From contig NZ_BAFB01000123.1 of NCBI RefSeq assembly GCF_000248075.1, positions 1 to 41,328 on the forward strand: DNA of 41,328 bases, read 5' to 3'. Every line of letters begins with the position of its first letter. Within the stretch, counting starts at the first letter, position 1. The notes below the pieces were generated by a model. That model was not told the origin of the DNA, ran no database searches, and saw only the letters and a program-made list of their open reading frames with translations. Below are positions 1-10,298 of this stretch, in pieces. The translations under genes and the position numbers were made by a program. Origin of the DNA: Gordonia otitidis NBRC 100426. Lineage in GTDB: Bacteria; Actinomycetota; Actinomycetes; Mycobacteriales; Mycobacteriaceae.

Positions 1-353
1 GTCGACGGCCCGTCGTGGCGTATCGGATGTGCGAGTGCTCCGAGTTCGGTTGCCCGCTGACGTTCGAGCAACACGGGGTGGGCGAAGCGTTCGATCTTGT
101 CCGTCGGCACTCCGGCGACCGCCGCGACCTCCTGGACGCTCGCTCCCGCACGGATGCGGGACTGGATTTCGCGGGGGCGCAGCGACGATTCCATTTCGAT
201 CTCGATCTGTCCGAGGCGGGAGAGGTCACCGCGTGCGGCAGCGCGGAGCCGCTCGTCGGCGTCGAGCTTGAATCGCTCACCGGATTCGGTGTCCTGGCAG
301 ATGACATGCGCGCCGTCGACATCAACGCCGACGACCCGAAGTTCACGCATCAT
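1..353 (-). CDS. sepH: SepH-like cell-division protein (DUF3071), N-terminal part only
   Basis: The reverse strand encodes MMRELRVVGVDVDGAHVICQ and continues through about 117 codons to the window edge, so only the N-terminal half is present. The N-terminal block and the following segment with EIQSRIRAGASVQEVAAVAG and RFAHPVLLERNR match the DUF3071/SepH family, which in actinobacteria binds FtsZ and promotes its assembly at division sites; the second segment is the helix-turn-helix-like part. The start is set by a strong Shine-Dalgarno (GAGGAGGAG) 5-8 nt upstream; two consecutive ATGs at 353 and 350 cannot be told apart. In M. tuberculosis the homologue Rv0883c also lies beside serC, in the same orientation. 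A TAnnnT hexamer at 395-400 (reverse strand) could be its -10 box. Family assignment is firm; the role in division is known only for homologues. Confidence 0.85.
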   Translation of the reverse strand, partial: MMRELRVVGVDVDGAHVICQDTESGERFKLDADERLRAAARGDLSRLGQIEIEMESSLRPREIQSRIRAGASVQEVAAVAGVPTDKIERFAHPVLLERQRATELGALAHPIRHDGPS

Positions 354-490
354 CTGCTCCTCCTCTGGTGGCCATGAGTGCGGGCATTGTCGTCAGGTTA
401 GACCACCCATCCGCCCGAGACGGCCGGGACACGCGGCAAATCCGCAGGTCGTACCCGAACGGGGCGTCAATCGCCAAACGCGGCCCGGAC

Positions 491-526
491 CGGCAGACGC
501 GGTCGGTGTACCAACCGCGTCTGCCG
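491..526 (-). terminator. hairpin downstream of serC
   Basis: CGGCAGACGCGGT (491-503) and its exact reverse complement (514-526) form a 13-bp stem with a 10-nt loop, 24 nt beyond the serC stop. There is no T-tract, as is common for high-GC actinobacterial terminators. The rest of 354-549 holds only the sepH upstream region. Confidence 0.6.
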
Positions 527-549
527 ACTCGAGCCGCGTTCGGCGAATT

Positions 550-2933
<2,384 letters not shown>

Positions 2934-2993
2934 CTCTAGCCCACCTCTCTCCACACCACACCTGAGGCGCCGGGCGCGGGCGCCGTCACCTGC

Positions 2994-3024
2994 ACTCTAG
3001 GGCACCCGTGGGTGCCGGGCACCC
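2994..3024 (-). promoter_or_regulatory. citA promoter with triple GGCACCC-type half-sites
   Basis: Reverse-strand TAGAGT (2994-2999) is a good -10 box for citA. Directly upstream, over the -35 zone, lie three 7-8 bp half-sites: GGGCACCC (3000-3007), its inverted partner GGGTGCC (3010-3016) and GGGCACCC again (3017-3024). The arrangement suggests an operator; the regulator is unknown. Confidence 0.4.
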
Positions 3025-3066
3025 GGGCGTCTGAGCCATCGGTGGGAGACGGGATCGTCTCCGGAG

Positions 3067-3072
3067 TAGCGT
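3067..3072 (+). promoter_or_regulatory. -10 box of leaderless pdxH promoter
   Basis: TAGCGT, then a 7-nt spacer CTGCAGG, then the GTG start of pdxH. No Shine-Dalgarno is present, so a leaderless message is inferred. Confidence 0.5.
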
Positions 3073-3079
3073 CTGCAGG

Positions 3080-3805
3080 GTGGACAACGACCCCATCGAC
3101 CTGCCCGGAATGCGCGTCGGTTACGGCGGTGGCATTCCACCCAATGTCGGCGACGGTGATCGCGCGGCAGGCGCTGACGGTGTGCGCGACAACCTCGATC
3201 CGAGCTGGCTCGAGGGTGACCCGCCCTGGCTGGAGTTGTTCATGGTGTGGCTGCGGGAAGCCGTCGCGGCGCGCATCCCCGAACCCAACGCGATGGTCGT
3301 GGGCACAGTGGACCTCAACGGACTTCCGGCGACGCGCACCGTGCTGTGCAAGGGAGTCGACGCCGAGGGCGTCGTCTTCTTCACCGGATACGACTCCGAC
3401 AAAGGTCATGATCTGGAGGCCAACCCCTTCGCTGCGGTGACATTTCCGTGGATCGCTCTGGAACGGCAAGTGCATTTCCGGGGGCCCGTCAACAAGGTGA
3501 GTGACGCCGAGACGCTGGCGTACTGGAACAACCGACCGCGGGGATCACAACTGTCTGCATATGCGTCGGCGCAGTCGCGCGAGATCGACAGTCGCGCCGA
3601 CCTGGAGGCGAAGGCTGCGGCAGTGGCCGAACAGTTCGGGGGCTTCGACGACGGCGATCCGGTGCCCGTGCCCGAGAACTGGGGCGGCTACCGCATCGAG
3701 CCGGTCTTCGTGGAGTTCTGGCAGGGCCGCGCGAATCGTCTGCACAATCGCGTGCGCGTGACGATGGTTGACGGCTGTTGGCGGGTGGTTCGGCTGCAGC
3801 CGTAG
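3080..3805 (+). CDS. pdxH: pyridoxamine 5'-phosphate oxidase
   Basis: PdxH oxidises pyridoxamine/pyridoxine 5'-phosphate to PLP using FMN and O2, in the cytosol. The 241-residue product shows the family blocks: EPNAMVVGTVDLNGLPATRTVLCKG (FMN-binding barrel, about residues 72-95), VVFFTGYDSDKGHDL, PWIALERQVHFRG, the YWNNRPRGSQLSAYAS segment, and the C-terminal signature VEFWQGRANRLHNRV ending in RLQP. Length is slightly above the usual 210-220 because of a Gly/Asp-rich N-terminal extension. GTG at 3080 is chosen because of the leaderless promoter. It provides the cofactor needed by SerC encoded nearby, though the genes are not in one operon. Converges with the next gene with a 29-bp gap. Confidence 0.96.
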   Translation: MDNDPIDLPGMRVGYGGGIPPNVGDGDRAAGADGVRDNLDPSWLEGDPPWLELFMVWLREAVAARIPEPNAMVVGTVDLNGLPATRTVLCKGVDAEGVVFFTGYDSDKGHDLEANPFAAVTFPWIALERQVHFRGPVNKVSDAETLAYWNNRPRGSQLSAYASAQSREIDSRADLEAKAAAVAEQFGGFDDGDPVPVPENWGGYRIEPVFVEFWQGRANRLHNRVRVTMVDGCWRVVRLQP

Positions 3806-3834
3806 CGGTTGGCTGGTGAGATGCTGCGGGTTGC

Positions 3835-4245
3835 TCAGCGCGGCTGGTTTGCGTGGCGGGTTGTCTTCTTGAGGTAGACGGTGCCGGTCGGGATGCCGCC
3901 ATACGCGAATTGGCGTCCGACGTAACCGTTTCGAGTCTTGCGAAACTCCGTGCGGGTGAACCACTGTGACGCCGGATTGGTGTCGCCATACGAAATTATG
4001 CCGCCATTCTTGGTGGAGGCTATTCCGTAGGTGTAGGTATTTTGCGGCCCCACGCCGTAGTAGTCGGCAAACAGCTTGTTACCCACCACTTTTACGTTGG
4101 ATTCGGGGGAGGGGACTGCACCGTAGACGATTGTTTGCATGACGTAGTGACCTGGCTCGATCTTGGCTTCGGCGTGACCGGCGCCGAGTCCGAGGCCCAT
4201 GAGCGAGGCTCCACCGACGAGGACGCCTGCGATGATCTTCTTCAC
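3835..4245 (-). CDS. small secreted protein of unknown function
   Basis: Function not recognised. Reading from GTG at 4245 gives a 136-residue protein beginning MKKIIAGVLVGGASLMGLGLGAGHAEA, a clear Sec signal peptide with Lys-Lys, a hydrophobic core and a likely cleavage after AEA. The mature part (about 109 residues, KIEPGHYVMQTIVYGAVPSP...) is rich in Gly, Tyr and Thr, has no Cys and reads as a small beta-rich secreted domain. A longer start at 4311 is open but would bury the signal peptide behind 22 extra residues, so it is less likely. TACGCT lies 9 nt upstream of GTG and could be the -10 of a leaderless message. Coding is supported by the signal peptide; the protein may be periplasmic or released. 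Confidence 0.7.
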   Translation of the reverse strand: MKKIIAGVLVGGASLMGLGLGAGHAEAKIEPGHYVMQTIVYGAVPSPESNVKVVGNKLFADYYGVGPQNTYTYGIASTKNGGIISYGDTNPASQWFTRTEFRKTRNGYVGRQFAYGGIPTGTVYLKKTTRHANQPR

Positions 4246-4457
4246 AGGAAGCGGAGCGTAGCCGATAGGACGACGAGAGTGAAGCCGCGTCGGCAATCCA
4301 ACCGTGTCCACATGAGCAAGTTCTTCGCATGCGTTAAGCTTCCCGTCAGCATGACGGGGATGTCAGACTTCGGCGGTCCCACGCACCCTGATGGGCGTGG
4401 CTGAGGGGATCACGGCACTCCGACGAATCAGGCGCGCGCGCGGGGAGAGGAGGCCGA

Positions 4458-5300
4458 TTGAGCGAGAGTGATGTCGAGCAGTGGTTCGCCGACCTCCCGC
4501 CCCGGCCTTCTCCGGGCACCACCCCCATGCATGATCTGGCCCGCGAGTCCTCCCGTGCGCTGGTGGGATCACACGCCGTTGGTCGAACCGAGTGGCCTGC
4601 CGAAGTTGCGCCGGACGCGCAGACGACCCGGCTCAGCGCAGCGACTCCGCAGCCGTCGGCAGCATCCCCATCGGGCGCTGATGATCTCGACTCGTTTCTC
4701 GACTCACAGGCGGAGCTCTGGCGCGAGAAGACCCGTCAGAAGCGGAAGGACTCAGATGTTTCGGCCGCTTGGCACACCAGGCGGGGAACACTCGTTGCGG
4801 CGGCCGCAGCGATTGCCGCGGTTGCCGTCGTTGCCACGGTCCTCGCTGTCACACTTTCCGGGTCCGACCCGTCCGAGTCGACCGTCGCGCAGCCGTCCTC
4901 AGTGGCGCCCACGCAAACCGGTTCGGCTACGGCGAAATGTCCCTCTTCGGTGAGTGGCTCGGTCACGACGGGTGCGGATGCGGGCGGCCAGACGTCGGGC
5001 CCGGGCGTGATCAAGGCGTTCAACTACGCGTATTACGTCGAGAGGTCTGCGGCGAAGGCGAAAGCGGTCACGACACCGAATGCGGTTGCCACCGAGGACG
5101 TGATGCAGAAATTCATTAACCAGCGCGGGGTGGGAACCACCCACTGCCTCTCGATCGCCGACCGTGGAAACAACACTTACGGTGTGACACTCACGGAATC
5201 GCCGCCCAACGGCGGGGCACCGATCGTGTACCAACAGACCATCAGTACTGTGCAGGCCGGTGGGAAGTACTGGATCTCCTCGATCAAATCCGAGAACTGA
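4458..5300 (+). CDS. one-pass membrane protein with C-terminal extracytoplasmic domain
   Basis: Function not known. The 280-residue protein has a disordered, Pro/Ala/Ser-rich cytoplasmic N-terminus (residues 1-100, ending in the basic stretch KTRQKRKD), one hydrophobic segment at about 111-133, a Ser/Thr-rich linker, and a C-terminal domain of about 115 residues with two cysteines (161 and 230) that could form a disulfide. The helix-strand pattern of that domain (VIKAFNYAYYVERSAAKA ... YGVTLTES ... YWISSIKS) resembles NTF2-like domains of Mce-associated or conjugation-associated actinobacterial membrane proteins; this is inference. The start is TTG at 4458, fixed by AGGAGG 4 nt upstream; no ATG/GTG suits. 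First gene of a co-directional cluster with 5368 and 6852. Confidence 0.75.
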   Translation: MSESDVEQWFADLPPRPSPGTTPMHDLARESSRALVGSHAVGRTEWPAEVAPDAQTTRLSAATPQPSAASPSGADDLDSFLDSQAELWREKTRQKRKDSDVSAAWHTRRGTLVAAAAAIAAVAVVATVLAVTLSGSDPSESTVAQPSSVAPTQTGSATAKCPSSVSGSVTTGADAGGQTSGPGVIKAFNYAYYVERSAAKAKAVTTPNAVATEDVMQKFINQRGVGTTHCLSIADRGNNTYGVTLTESPPNGGAPIVYQQTISTVQAGGKYWISSIKSEN

Positions 5301-5318
5301 TCGTCAACGCCACCAGGG

Positions 5319-5344
5319 GCTTCCCGGTCTTGGGGCCGGGAAGC
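5319..5344 (+). terminator. intercistronic hairpin in the envelope cluster
   Basis: GCTTCCCGG (5319-5327), 8-nt loop, CCGGGAAGC (5336-5344): a perfect 9-bp stem between two co-directional genes, with no T-tract. It could be a partial terminator or an mRNA-stability element lowering or raising expression of the next gene. Confidence 0.45.
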
Positions 5345-5367
5345 GGAACGAAAGGGACAACACGACG

Positions 5368-6846
5368 ATGACACGGTCGGCAAAGAACCGCGCTCGTGAG
5401 ACGGCGGTGGACGTACGTCGGCCTTCGATGAAGGCGGCCATGACATCCGCGGTTCTTGTGGCCTCCATCGCAACGGCGATGGGAGCGGGCTCGGCGGCGG
5501 CTGTCGAACAAGGCGGCACCAACCCCAACGACTCCGCACCACAGCAAGGTGGCACCGCGCCGACGGACACTGCGCCTCAGCAAGGCGGCACAGCGCCCAC
5601 TCCCGCCCCAGAGCCTTCGGAGCCTTCAGCACCGGCCTACGTTCCCGGGCCGGGATCGATTCCCGCGCCTCCTCAGGAAGCGCCGTACCAGCCGTACACC
5701 GCTGCGCCGCAGTACGAGGAGTCCGGCTACTCGGATCCCGGATACTCGACCTACTACAGCCCCGTTCCGGACGCTCCGTTGCAGGCTCCGAAGCCTGTTG
5801 CGCCGGTGCGTCCGATTGCGCCGCCGCCCAACAAGATTCGTGTCGGCAACTTCGTCACCGACATTCCGAAGGGGATGTCGAACAAGGACGTCAACTCCAT
5901 CAACGCGTGGTCGGCCTACGGCGAAGCGAAGATCGCACAGAACCTGATCGCACTCGGCGTGCCCAAGGACAAGGCGTCCCGCCAGGCGGCTGCGACGATC
6001 ATCGGTGTTGCACTCGGTGGCGCCACAGGTGCCGCGGTTGGCGCCGTGCCGGGTGCTATCGCCGGGGTATTGCCCGGTGCGATCGTGGGCGCGGGTGCTG
6101 GTGCAGGAATTGGCTTTGTCGTCGGTGGTGGCCTGATATCTCCACCTACCGCCGCGACCTCCACTGCTGGCGGCGCGCTCATCGGACTCGGTGTCGGTGC
6201 AGTCGGCGGAGCCGCGGCCGGCGCCCTTGGCGGCGCCGCACTCGGCGCAACGATCGGTGGCACGATCGGTGGCATCGCCGCGTACACGCTCGGCGCGGGC
6301 GACCCCGGTGCTCATCCGCAGGAACCGTGGAAGCTCGACGAGAACGGCAATCCCAGGCAGCCCAAGCACGCCAAGCCTGCTCCCGTCGACCCCAGCGTCA
6401 ACCAGTTCGAGCTGTCGGTGCCCGCAGAGGCAGCGTCGAAGAAGGGGCTTCCCTCGGTCGACTACGTCGTCAACTACCGCGGCGACGTCACTGTCAAGGT
6501 CGGTGCGCAGACCGCGAAGTGGTCGGCTGAGCAGGCGCAGGCTCCGTACAAGGCACTCGGACCGCTCGGTGCGCAACTCGAGCAGCACTTCCGCGAGATG
6601 ACCAAGCAGATGACCGGCGATCTCGACGCGCAGGTCCCCGGCTCTGAGGTCGTCTGGCCGCAGGAGGCTGCCGGTCGTCACGCACTGCCCGACGATGCAA
6701 CGGCCACGGAAGCCGGTGCGCCGCAGTCGACTCCGGCAGCGGTCGCCGTCGATCTCCCTGCAGGCGCGAACCAGGCAGACACACCGACGGCCGACGATTC
6801 CGCTCCCACCGTCACCAAGGTGGGCCGGCACGCAGCCGACCACTGA
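5368..6846 (+). CDS. exported Pro/Gln-rich glycine-zipper protein
   Basis: Function not known. The 492-residue protein has a signal peptide or anchor (MKAAMTSAVLVASIATAMGAGSAAA, about residues 21-45), then a low-complexity region with QQGGTAPT repeated, a Pro/Tyr-rich stretch, a short conserved-looking block (IRVGNFVTDIPKGMSNKDV), and a long Gly/Ala zipper (about residues 208-308; AGAGAGAGIGFVVGGG and IGLGVGAVGGAAAGALGG) forming two hydrophobic stretches able to insert into membranes. The C-terminal 180 residues are soluble and acidic, with YVVNYRGDVTVKVGAQTAKW. Start ATG 5368 has only a distant GAAAGGGA. It is followed 5 nt later by the MinD-like gene, so translation is probably coupled. Membrane or pore insertion is suggested by the glycine zipper but is inference. 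Confidence 0.8.
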   Translation: MTRSAKNRARETAVDVRRPSMKAAMTSAVLVASIATAMGAGSAAAVEQGGTNPNDSAPQQGGTAPTDTAPQQGGTAPTPAPEPSEPSAPAYVPGPGSIPAPPQEAPYQPYTAAPQYEESGYSDPGYSTYYSPVPDAPLQAPKPVAPVRPIAPPPNKIRVGNFVTDIPKGMSNKDVNSINAWSAYGEAKIAQNLIALGVPKDKASRQAAATIIGVALGGATGAAVGAVPGAIAGVLPGAIVGAGAGAGIGFVVGGGLISPPTAATSTAGGALIGLGVGAVGGAAAGALGGAALGATIGGTIGGIAAYTLGAGDPGAHPQEPWKLDENGNPRQPKHAKPAPVDPSVNQFELSVPAEAASKKGLPSVDYVVNYRGDVTVKVGAQTAKWSAEQAQAPYKALGPLGAQLEQHFREMTKQMTGDLDAQVPGSEVVWPQEAAGRHALPDDATATEAGAPQSTPAAVAVDLPAGANQADTPTADDSAPTVTKVGRHAADH

Positions 6847-6851
6847 CCGTC

Positions 6852-7568
6852 ATGACCGACAACCTGCAGGGAGCCACACCCCGAGCGGCTGCGCAATCCA
6901 GCGCAGTCGTCGTGGTGGGTTCTGCGGGTGGAGTCGGCACATCGGTGATTTCCGCGCTCCTCGCGGAGTACCGCGCAGCGACGACACTGGGCGCGGCATC
7001 CTGGTGGGTTGATGCATCAGGTAACGACTGCGACATCGAATTGCGCCTCCAGGGTCGCGGCGATCCGGCTCTGCTTCGTACCGAGCTCGGGACCGGGCTG
7101 CATCTGGCGCCCGAGGGCGTTCCACTGGTCGACACGGTCGAGGATGTCTGGCGCGTCGGGGCGTCGCCGGTCGTCGACGCTGGTGCCCGACTGCTCACGA
7201 CGTTGGCCGACCTCACCGACGAGGTCTTCACGGCGAACACGGTCACTCCCGTCATCGTGCTCGGGCCGCGGCCCGATCTGCTCAACCGCGCGCGCCCCTT
7301 CCTCGGAGAGTGGCGCAAGGCGGGGGTGCTCGAGCGGGCAGTGGTCGTCATCAACAACCCTCTGCCCATCCCCGATCAGGGATCGCTGGGAAAGCTGGTG
7401 ATCGACACTGTCGGCGCAAGTGTGGCGGCGGTCATCGGTTTCGAGTACGAGCCCGTGCTCGCCAGCGGGCTGTCCATGGGTCGTCCGGCGCAGGAGAAGT
7501 TCTCGCCCAGTACCTGGGTGTCGCTGCGCGAGCTCGCCGACGCGGTACAGGCTCCCGCTGTGCCGTAG
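6852..7568 (+). CDS. MinD/ParA-like protein with degenerate P-loop
   Basis: The 238-residue protein has the overall layout of a SIMIBI (MinD/ParA/CpaE) ATPase: an N-terminal strand and loop VVVVGSAGGVGTSVIS, a switch-like WWVDASGNDCDIELRLQG where ParA proteins have the DxD region, and later VTPVIVLGPRPDLLNRAR and VVVINNP strands. The deviant Walker A (KGGxGKT in active enzymes) here reads AGGVGTS, so the catalytic lysine is missing, and ATP hydrolysis is doubtful. Related degenerate MinD-like proteins (septum-site Ssd, secretion or conjugation gene clusters) act in localisation. It is cytosolic, starts 5 nt after the stop of the glycine-zipper gene and ends the cluster. Fold assignment is moderately sure; role unknown. 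Confidence 0.7.
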   Translation: MTDNLQGATPRAAAQSSAVVVVGSAGGVGTSVISALLAEYRAATTLGAASWWVDASGNDCDIELRLQGRGDPALLRTELGTGLHLAPEGVPLVDTVEDVWRVGASPVVDAGARLLTTLADLTDEVFTANTVTPVIVLGPRPDLLNRARPFLGEWRKAGVLERAVVVINNPLPIPDQGSLGKLVIDTVGASVAAVIGFEYEPVLASGLSMGRPAQEKFSPSTWVSLRELADAVQAPAVP

Positions 7569-7609
7569 CGCGAGCGTCGCCTCGATTCTGTTCCGGTCAT
7601 ACGTGCCGC

Positions 7610-7615
7610 TAAACT
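7610..7615 (+). promoter_or_regulatory. -10 box of leaderless MFS promoter
   Basis: TAAACT followed by 6 nt and the GTG start at 7622; no Shine-Dalgarno. Confidence 0.5.
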
Positions 7616-7621
7616 GCTTCG

Positions 7622-8911
7622 GTGCCCCGTCTGCTCGCCGATACTGCGCCCTTGCGCAACATCTACTTTCGGCGTCTGTGGGTGGCCAACATCGTCACCG
7701 TCATCGGTGCACAGCTGACGATCGTCGCGGTACCCGCCCAGATCTATGCCATCACGGGAAGTTCGGCGTACGTAGGACTGACCGGAGTCTTCGGTCTGGT
7801 ACCGCTTGTCATCTTCGGTCTCTGGGGCGGTGCGCTTGCCGACGTTCTGGATCGTCGAATCCTGTTGATCTGCACGACGATCGGCTTGATCGCTTGTAGC
7901 GCGGCGTTCTGGGCACAGTCGGCCTTCGGTGTCGGAAATGTCTGGATAATCCTGTCACTCTTCGCCATTCAGCAAGCCTTCTTCGCGGTGAACCAGCCCA
8001 CCCGGACGGCGGTTCTGCCGAGACTGCTGTCCGACGAGGAGCTACCCGCGGCACTGTCGTTGAACATGACGGTCATGCAGGCGGGAGCGATCGCCGGTCC
8101 GCTCGTCGGTGGCGCGCTGATACCGATCCTCGGCTACCCGCTCCTGTATCTGCTGGACACCATCTTTCTGATTCCGACGTTGGCTGCTGTCGTGATGTTG
8201 CCGGCGCTGCGACCGCTCAGCGGCGACGCGCCCAAGGTCCCCGGACTGCGTTCGGTGGTCGATGGTCTCCGCTATCTGGGTGCGCACAAGATCCTCATGG
8301 TGTCGTTCGTGGTGGATCTCATCGCCATGATCTTCGGCATGCCCCGGGCGTTGTTCCCGCAGATGGCGCACGAGAACTTCGGCGGTCCCATCGATGGCGG
8401 CTGGGCCTTCGCGCTGCTGTTCGCGTCGATCCCCGCGGGCGCGGTACTCGGCGGTGTGTTCTCCGGTTGGGTGAGCAGGGTGCAACGGCAAGGACTTGCC
8501 GTGATCGTCTGTGTGATCATCTGGGGTGTCGCGATCGCGGGCGCGGGCGTCGCCGTCGGATTCGCGAATGGCCACGCGTTGCCCATGCTGCCGATCGCGC
8601 TCGTCCTCCTCATGATCGGGGGTGCGGCCGACATGGCGTCGGCCGCATTCCGGCAGTCGATCCTTCTGGCCGCTGCCAACGACGATGTGCGCGGACGGCT
8701 GCAGGGTGTGTTCATCGTCGTGGTCGCGGGTGGCCCACGGATCGCCGACGTCGTCCACGGCGCGGTGGCGGTCTCGATCGGCGTCTCACTCACCACAACC
8801 GGCGGTGGCGTTTTCGTGGTGATCGGCACAGTCCTTGCCGCGCTTGCCGTTCCGGCATTCGTTCGGTACCGCATCGCGAGTCGGGTCACCGAGCAGGCCG
8901 CGGGACAGTAG
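7622..8911 (+). CDS. MFS exporter (EntS/multidrug-type)
   Basis: A 429-residue, 12-helix major facilitator. The N-terminus LRNIYFRRLWVANIVTVIGAQLTIVAVPAQIY and the loop 2-3 motif GLWGGALADVLDRRILL are typical of the EntS/TetV-like group that exports siderophores or drugs; NQPTRTAVLPRLLSDEELPAALSLN after helix 4 is a further hallmark. The second half shows GGVFSGWVSRVQRQG and AAFRQSILLAAANDDVRGRLQGVF. GTG 7622 is supported by the leaderless promoter. It is a single gene 53 bp after the MinD-like gene with its own promoter, so it is probably not part of that cluster. Substrate cannot be told; no siderophore synthesis gene is in the window. Confidence 0.9.
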   Translation: MPRLLADTAPLRNIYFRRLWVANIVTVIGAQLTIVAVPAQIYAITGSSAYVGLTGVFGLVPLVIFGLWGGALADVLDRRILLICTTIGLIACSAAFWAQSAFGVGNVWIILSLFAIQQAFFAVNQPTRTAVLPRLLSDEELPAALSLNMTVMQAGAIAGPLVGGALIPILGYPLLYLLDTIFLIPTLAAVVMLPALRPLSGDAPKVPGLRSVVDGLRYLGAHKILMVSFVVDLIAMIFGMPRALFPQMAHENFGGPIDGGWAFALLFASIPAGAVLGGVFSGWVSRVQRQGLAVIVCVIIWGVAIAGAGVAVGFANGHALPMLPIALVLLMIGGAADMASAAFRQSILLAAANDDVRGRLQGVFIVVVAGGPRIADVVHGAVAVSIGVSLTTTGGGVFVVIGTVLAALAVPAFVRYRIASRVTEQAAGQ

Positions 8912-8930
8912 TAGCGCCGAGGTCGCCGAC

Positions 8931-8950
8931 GGTGCGCTGATCAGCGCACC
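8931..8950. promoter_or_regulatory. perfect 20-bp palindrome upstream of oxygenase gene
   Basis: GGTGCGCTGATCAGCGCACC is identical to its own reverse complement. It lies 19 nt after the MFS stop and 27 nt before the oxygenase ATG at 8978, where the promoter core should be. The best reading is an operator for a dimeric repressor; an 8-bp-stem terminator hairpin for the MFS gene (loop GATC, no T-tract) is the alternative. Confidence 0.5.
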
Positions 8951-8977
8951 TGGGGTTTCGATGCCAAGATGGAGCGC

Positions 8978-10054
8978 ATGACTGCCACCGTCGAGGAATC
9001 CCGCAGCGACTTTCGGGTTCCGCTGATCGACATCACGCCCTACATCACAGGCGGGAGCGCAGCCGAACGGGCTGCCGTCGCCGCGCAGATCGATGATGCG
9101 GCGAGTTCTGTCGGGTTCATGCAGATCGTCGGTCACGAGATCCCCGCTGCGGTGATCGACGAGTTCACCGCAGTCCTCGACGACTTTTTCGCGCTCCCTC
9201 TCGACGAGAAGAAGGCGTACCGAACACCGCCTGAGATCAACCGCGGCTACGCGCCGCCGAAGTCGGAGTCGCTGTCGTTGTCGCTCGGCGTCGAATCGGC
9301 GAACCGCATGAACGACTTCTTCGAGGCATACAACGTGGGTGTCGAGGCCAAGGAGTACCCGGATCTCGAGCTTCCAGACGACCAGTACGCCGACAACACC
9401 TGGCCGCAGGTCGACCACTTCCAGGCGGCAGTATCGACCTACTTCGCCGAGGCGCGTCGGGTTGCACACACGCTGACCAGGATCTTCGCCGACGCGCTCG
9501 ACCTTCCACCCGACTTCTTCGACGGCTACACCGATCACTCACTCGACGTACTCCGGATGAACAACTACGCGCTCCCGCCCGGCGAGGTGGAGATCGACGG
9601 TGAGTTGACGGGCATGGGGGAGCACACCGACTACGGCATCGTCACCGTGCTCTGGGCCGACCAGGTCCGCGGACTTCAGGTCCTCGACAGCACCGGGCAG
9701 TGGCACGACGTCGCACCCGAACAGGGGGCGTTGCTGATCAACCTCGGTGACCTCATGGCGCGCTGGACAAACGAGCGCTGGATGTCGACGCTGCACCGCG
9801 TGAAACCGCCGATCGTCGACGGCACAATCGAACGACGACGCTCCGCCGCGTATTTCCACGACGGCAACATCGACGCGACGATCTCGACGTTGCCGTCGTG
9901 TGTCGGTGCCGGTAGCCGATACTCACCGATCACCGTCGGCGAGCACATCGGCGCCAAGCTTGCGGGATCGCGTGCAGGACAAGCTAATCCGTACGCAAAA
10001 CGCGAAGCTGCCCGAGTGCAGCGCGCGATGCAGCGGGGACTCGGGCAGCAGTGA
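8978..10054 (+). CDS. 2-oxoglutarate/Fe(II)-dependent oxygenase (isopenicillin N synthase family)
   Basis: The protein (358 residues from ATG 8978) has the double-stranded beta-helix metal site of non-haem Fe(II) oxygenases: His216-Thr-Asp218 (GEHTDYG), distal His273 (STLHRV), and the 2-oxoglutarate-binding RxS (Arg287, Ser289 in RRRSAAYF). The N-terminal DIOX_N domain carries VPLIDITPYI and ASSVGFMQIVGHEIP. The family hydroxylates, desaturates or cyclises small molecules; the substrate cannot be predicted. An upstream in-frame ATG at 8969 is equally open; neither has a Shine-Dalgarno. CAAGAT 7 nt before ATG 8978 may be a weak -10 of a leaderless message. The palindrome just upstream suggests specific regulation. 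Monocistronic. Confidence 0.9.
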   Translation: MTATVEESRSDFRVPLIDITPYITGGSAAERAAVAAQIDDAASSVGFMQIVGHEIPAAVIDEFTAVLDDFFALPLDEKKAYRTPPEINRGYAPPKSESLSLSLGVESANRMNDFFEAYNVGVEAKEYPDLELPDDQYADNTWPQVDHFQAAVSTYFAEARRVAHTLTRIFADALDLPPDFFDGYTDHSLDVLRMNNYALPPGEVEIDGELTGMGEHTDYGIVTVLWADQVRGLQVLDSTGQWHDVAPEQGALLINLGDLMARWTNERWMSTLHRVKPPIVDGTIERRRSAAYFHDGNIDATISTLPSCVGAGSRYSPITVGEHIGAKLAGSRAGQANPYAKREAARVQRAMQRGLGQQ

Positions 10055-10177
10055 GAGCTTGCTGGAGTCCGAGTTGACGGACACCTGCGATCGTCGGTGG
10101 GAACCCTGCCGAAGGGCTTCGCGTCGTGCCTGTGGCTGATATAACGGTCACGAGGGTTACGCACGTCGGGGTGAGTT

Positions 10178-10195
10178 GGTGACCGGGTGGTCACC
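10178..10195. promoter_or_regulatory. inverted repeat upstream of alcohol dehydrogenase
   Basis: GGTGACC-gggt-GGTCACC, a perfect 7-bp dyad 103 nt upstream of adh. TATAAC at about 10139-10144 may be the promoter -10, which would put the dyad in the 5' untranslated region: a possible roadblock operator or hairpin. The rest of 10055-10298 shows nothing recognisable. Confidence 0.35.
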
Positions 10196-10298
10196 GATCC
10201 GGATAGTCGGTCGGCGCGCACCTTCTGGGGCGGGAGATCAGGACGATACGGCCACGCCACCACGTCCGGACGCTGACGCGAGATCGCGCAGGAGAATC

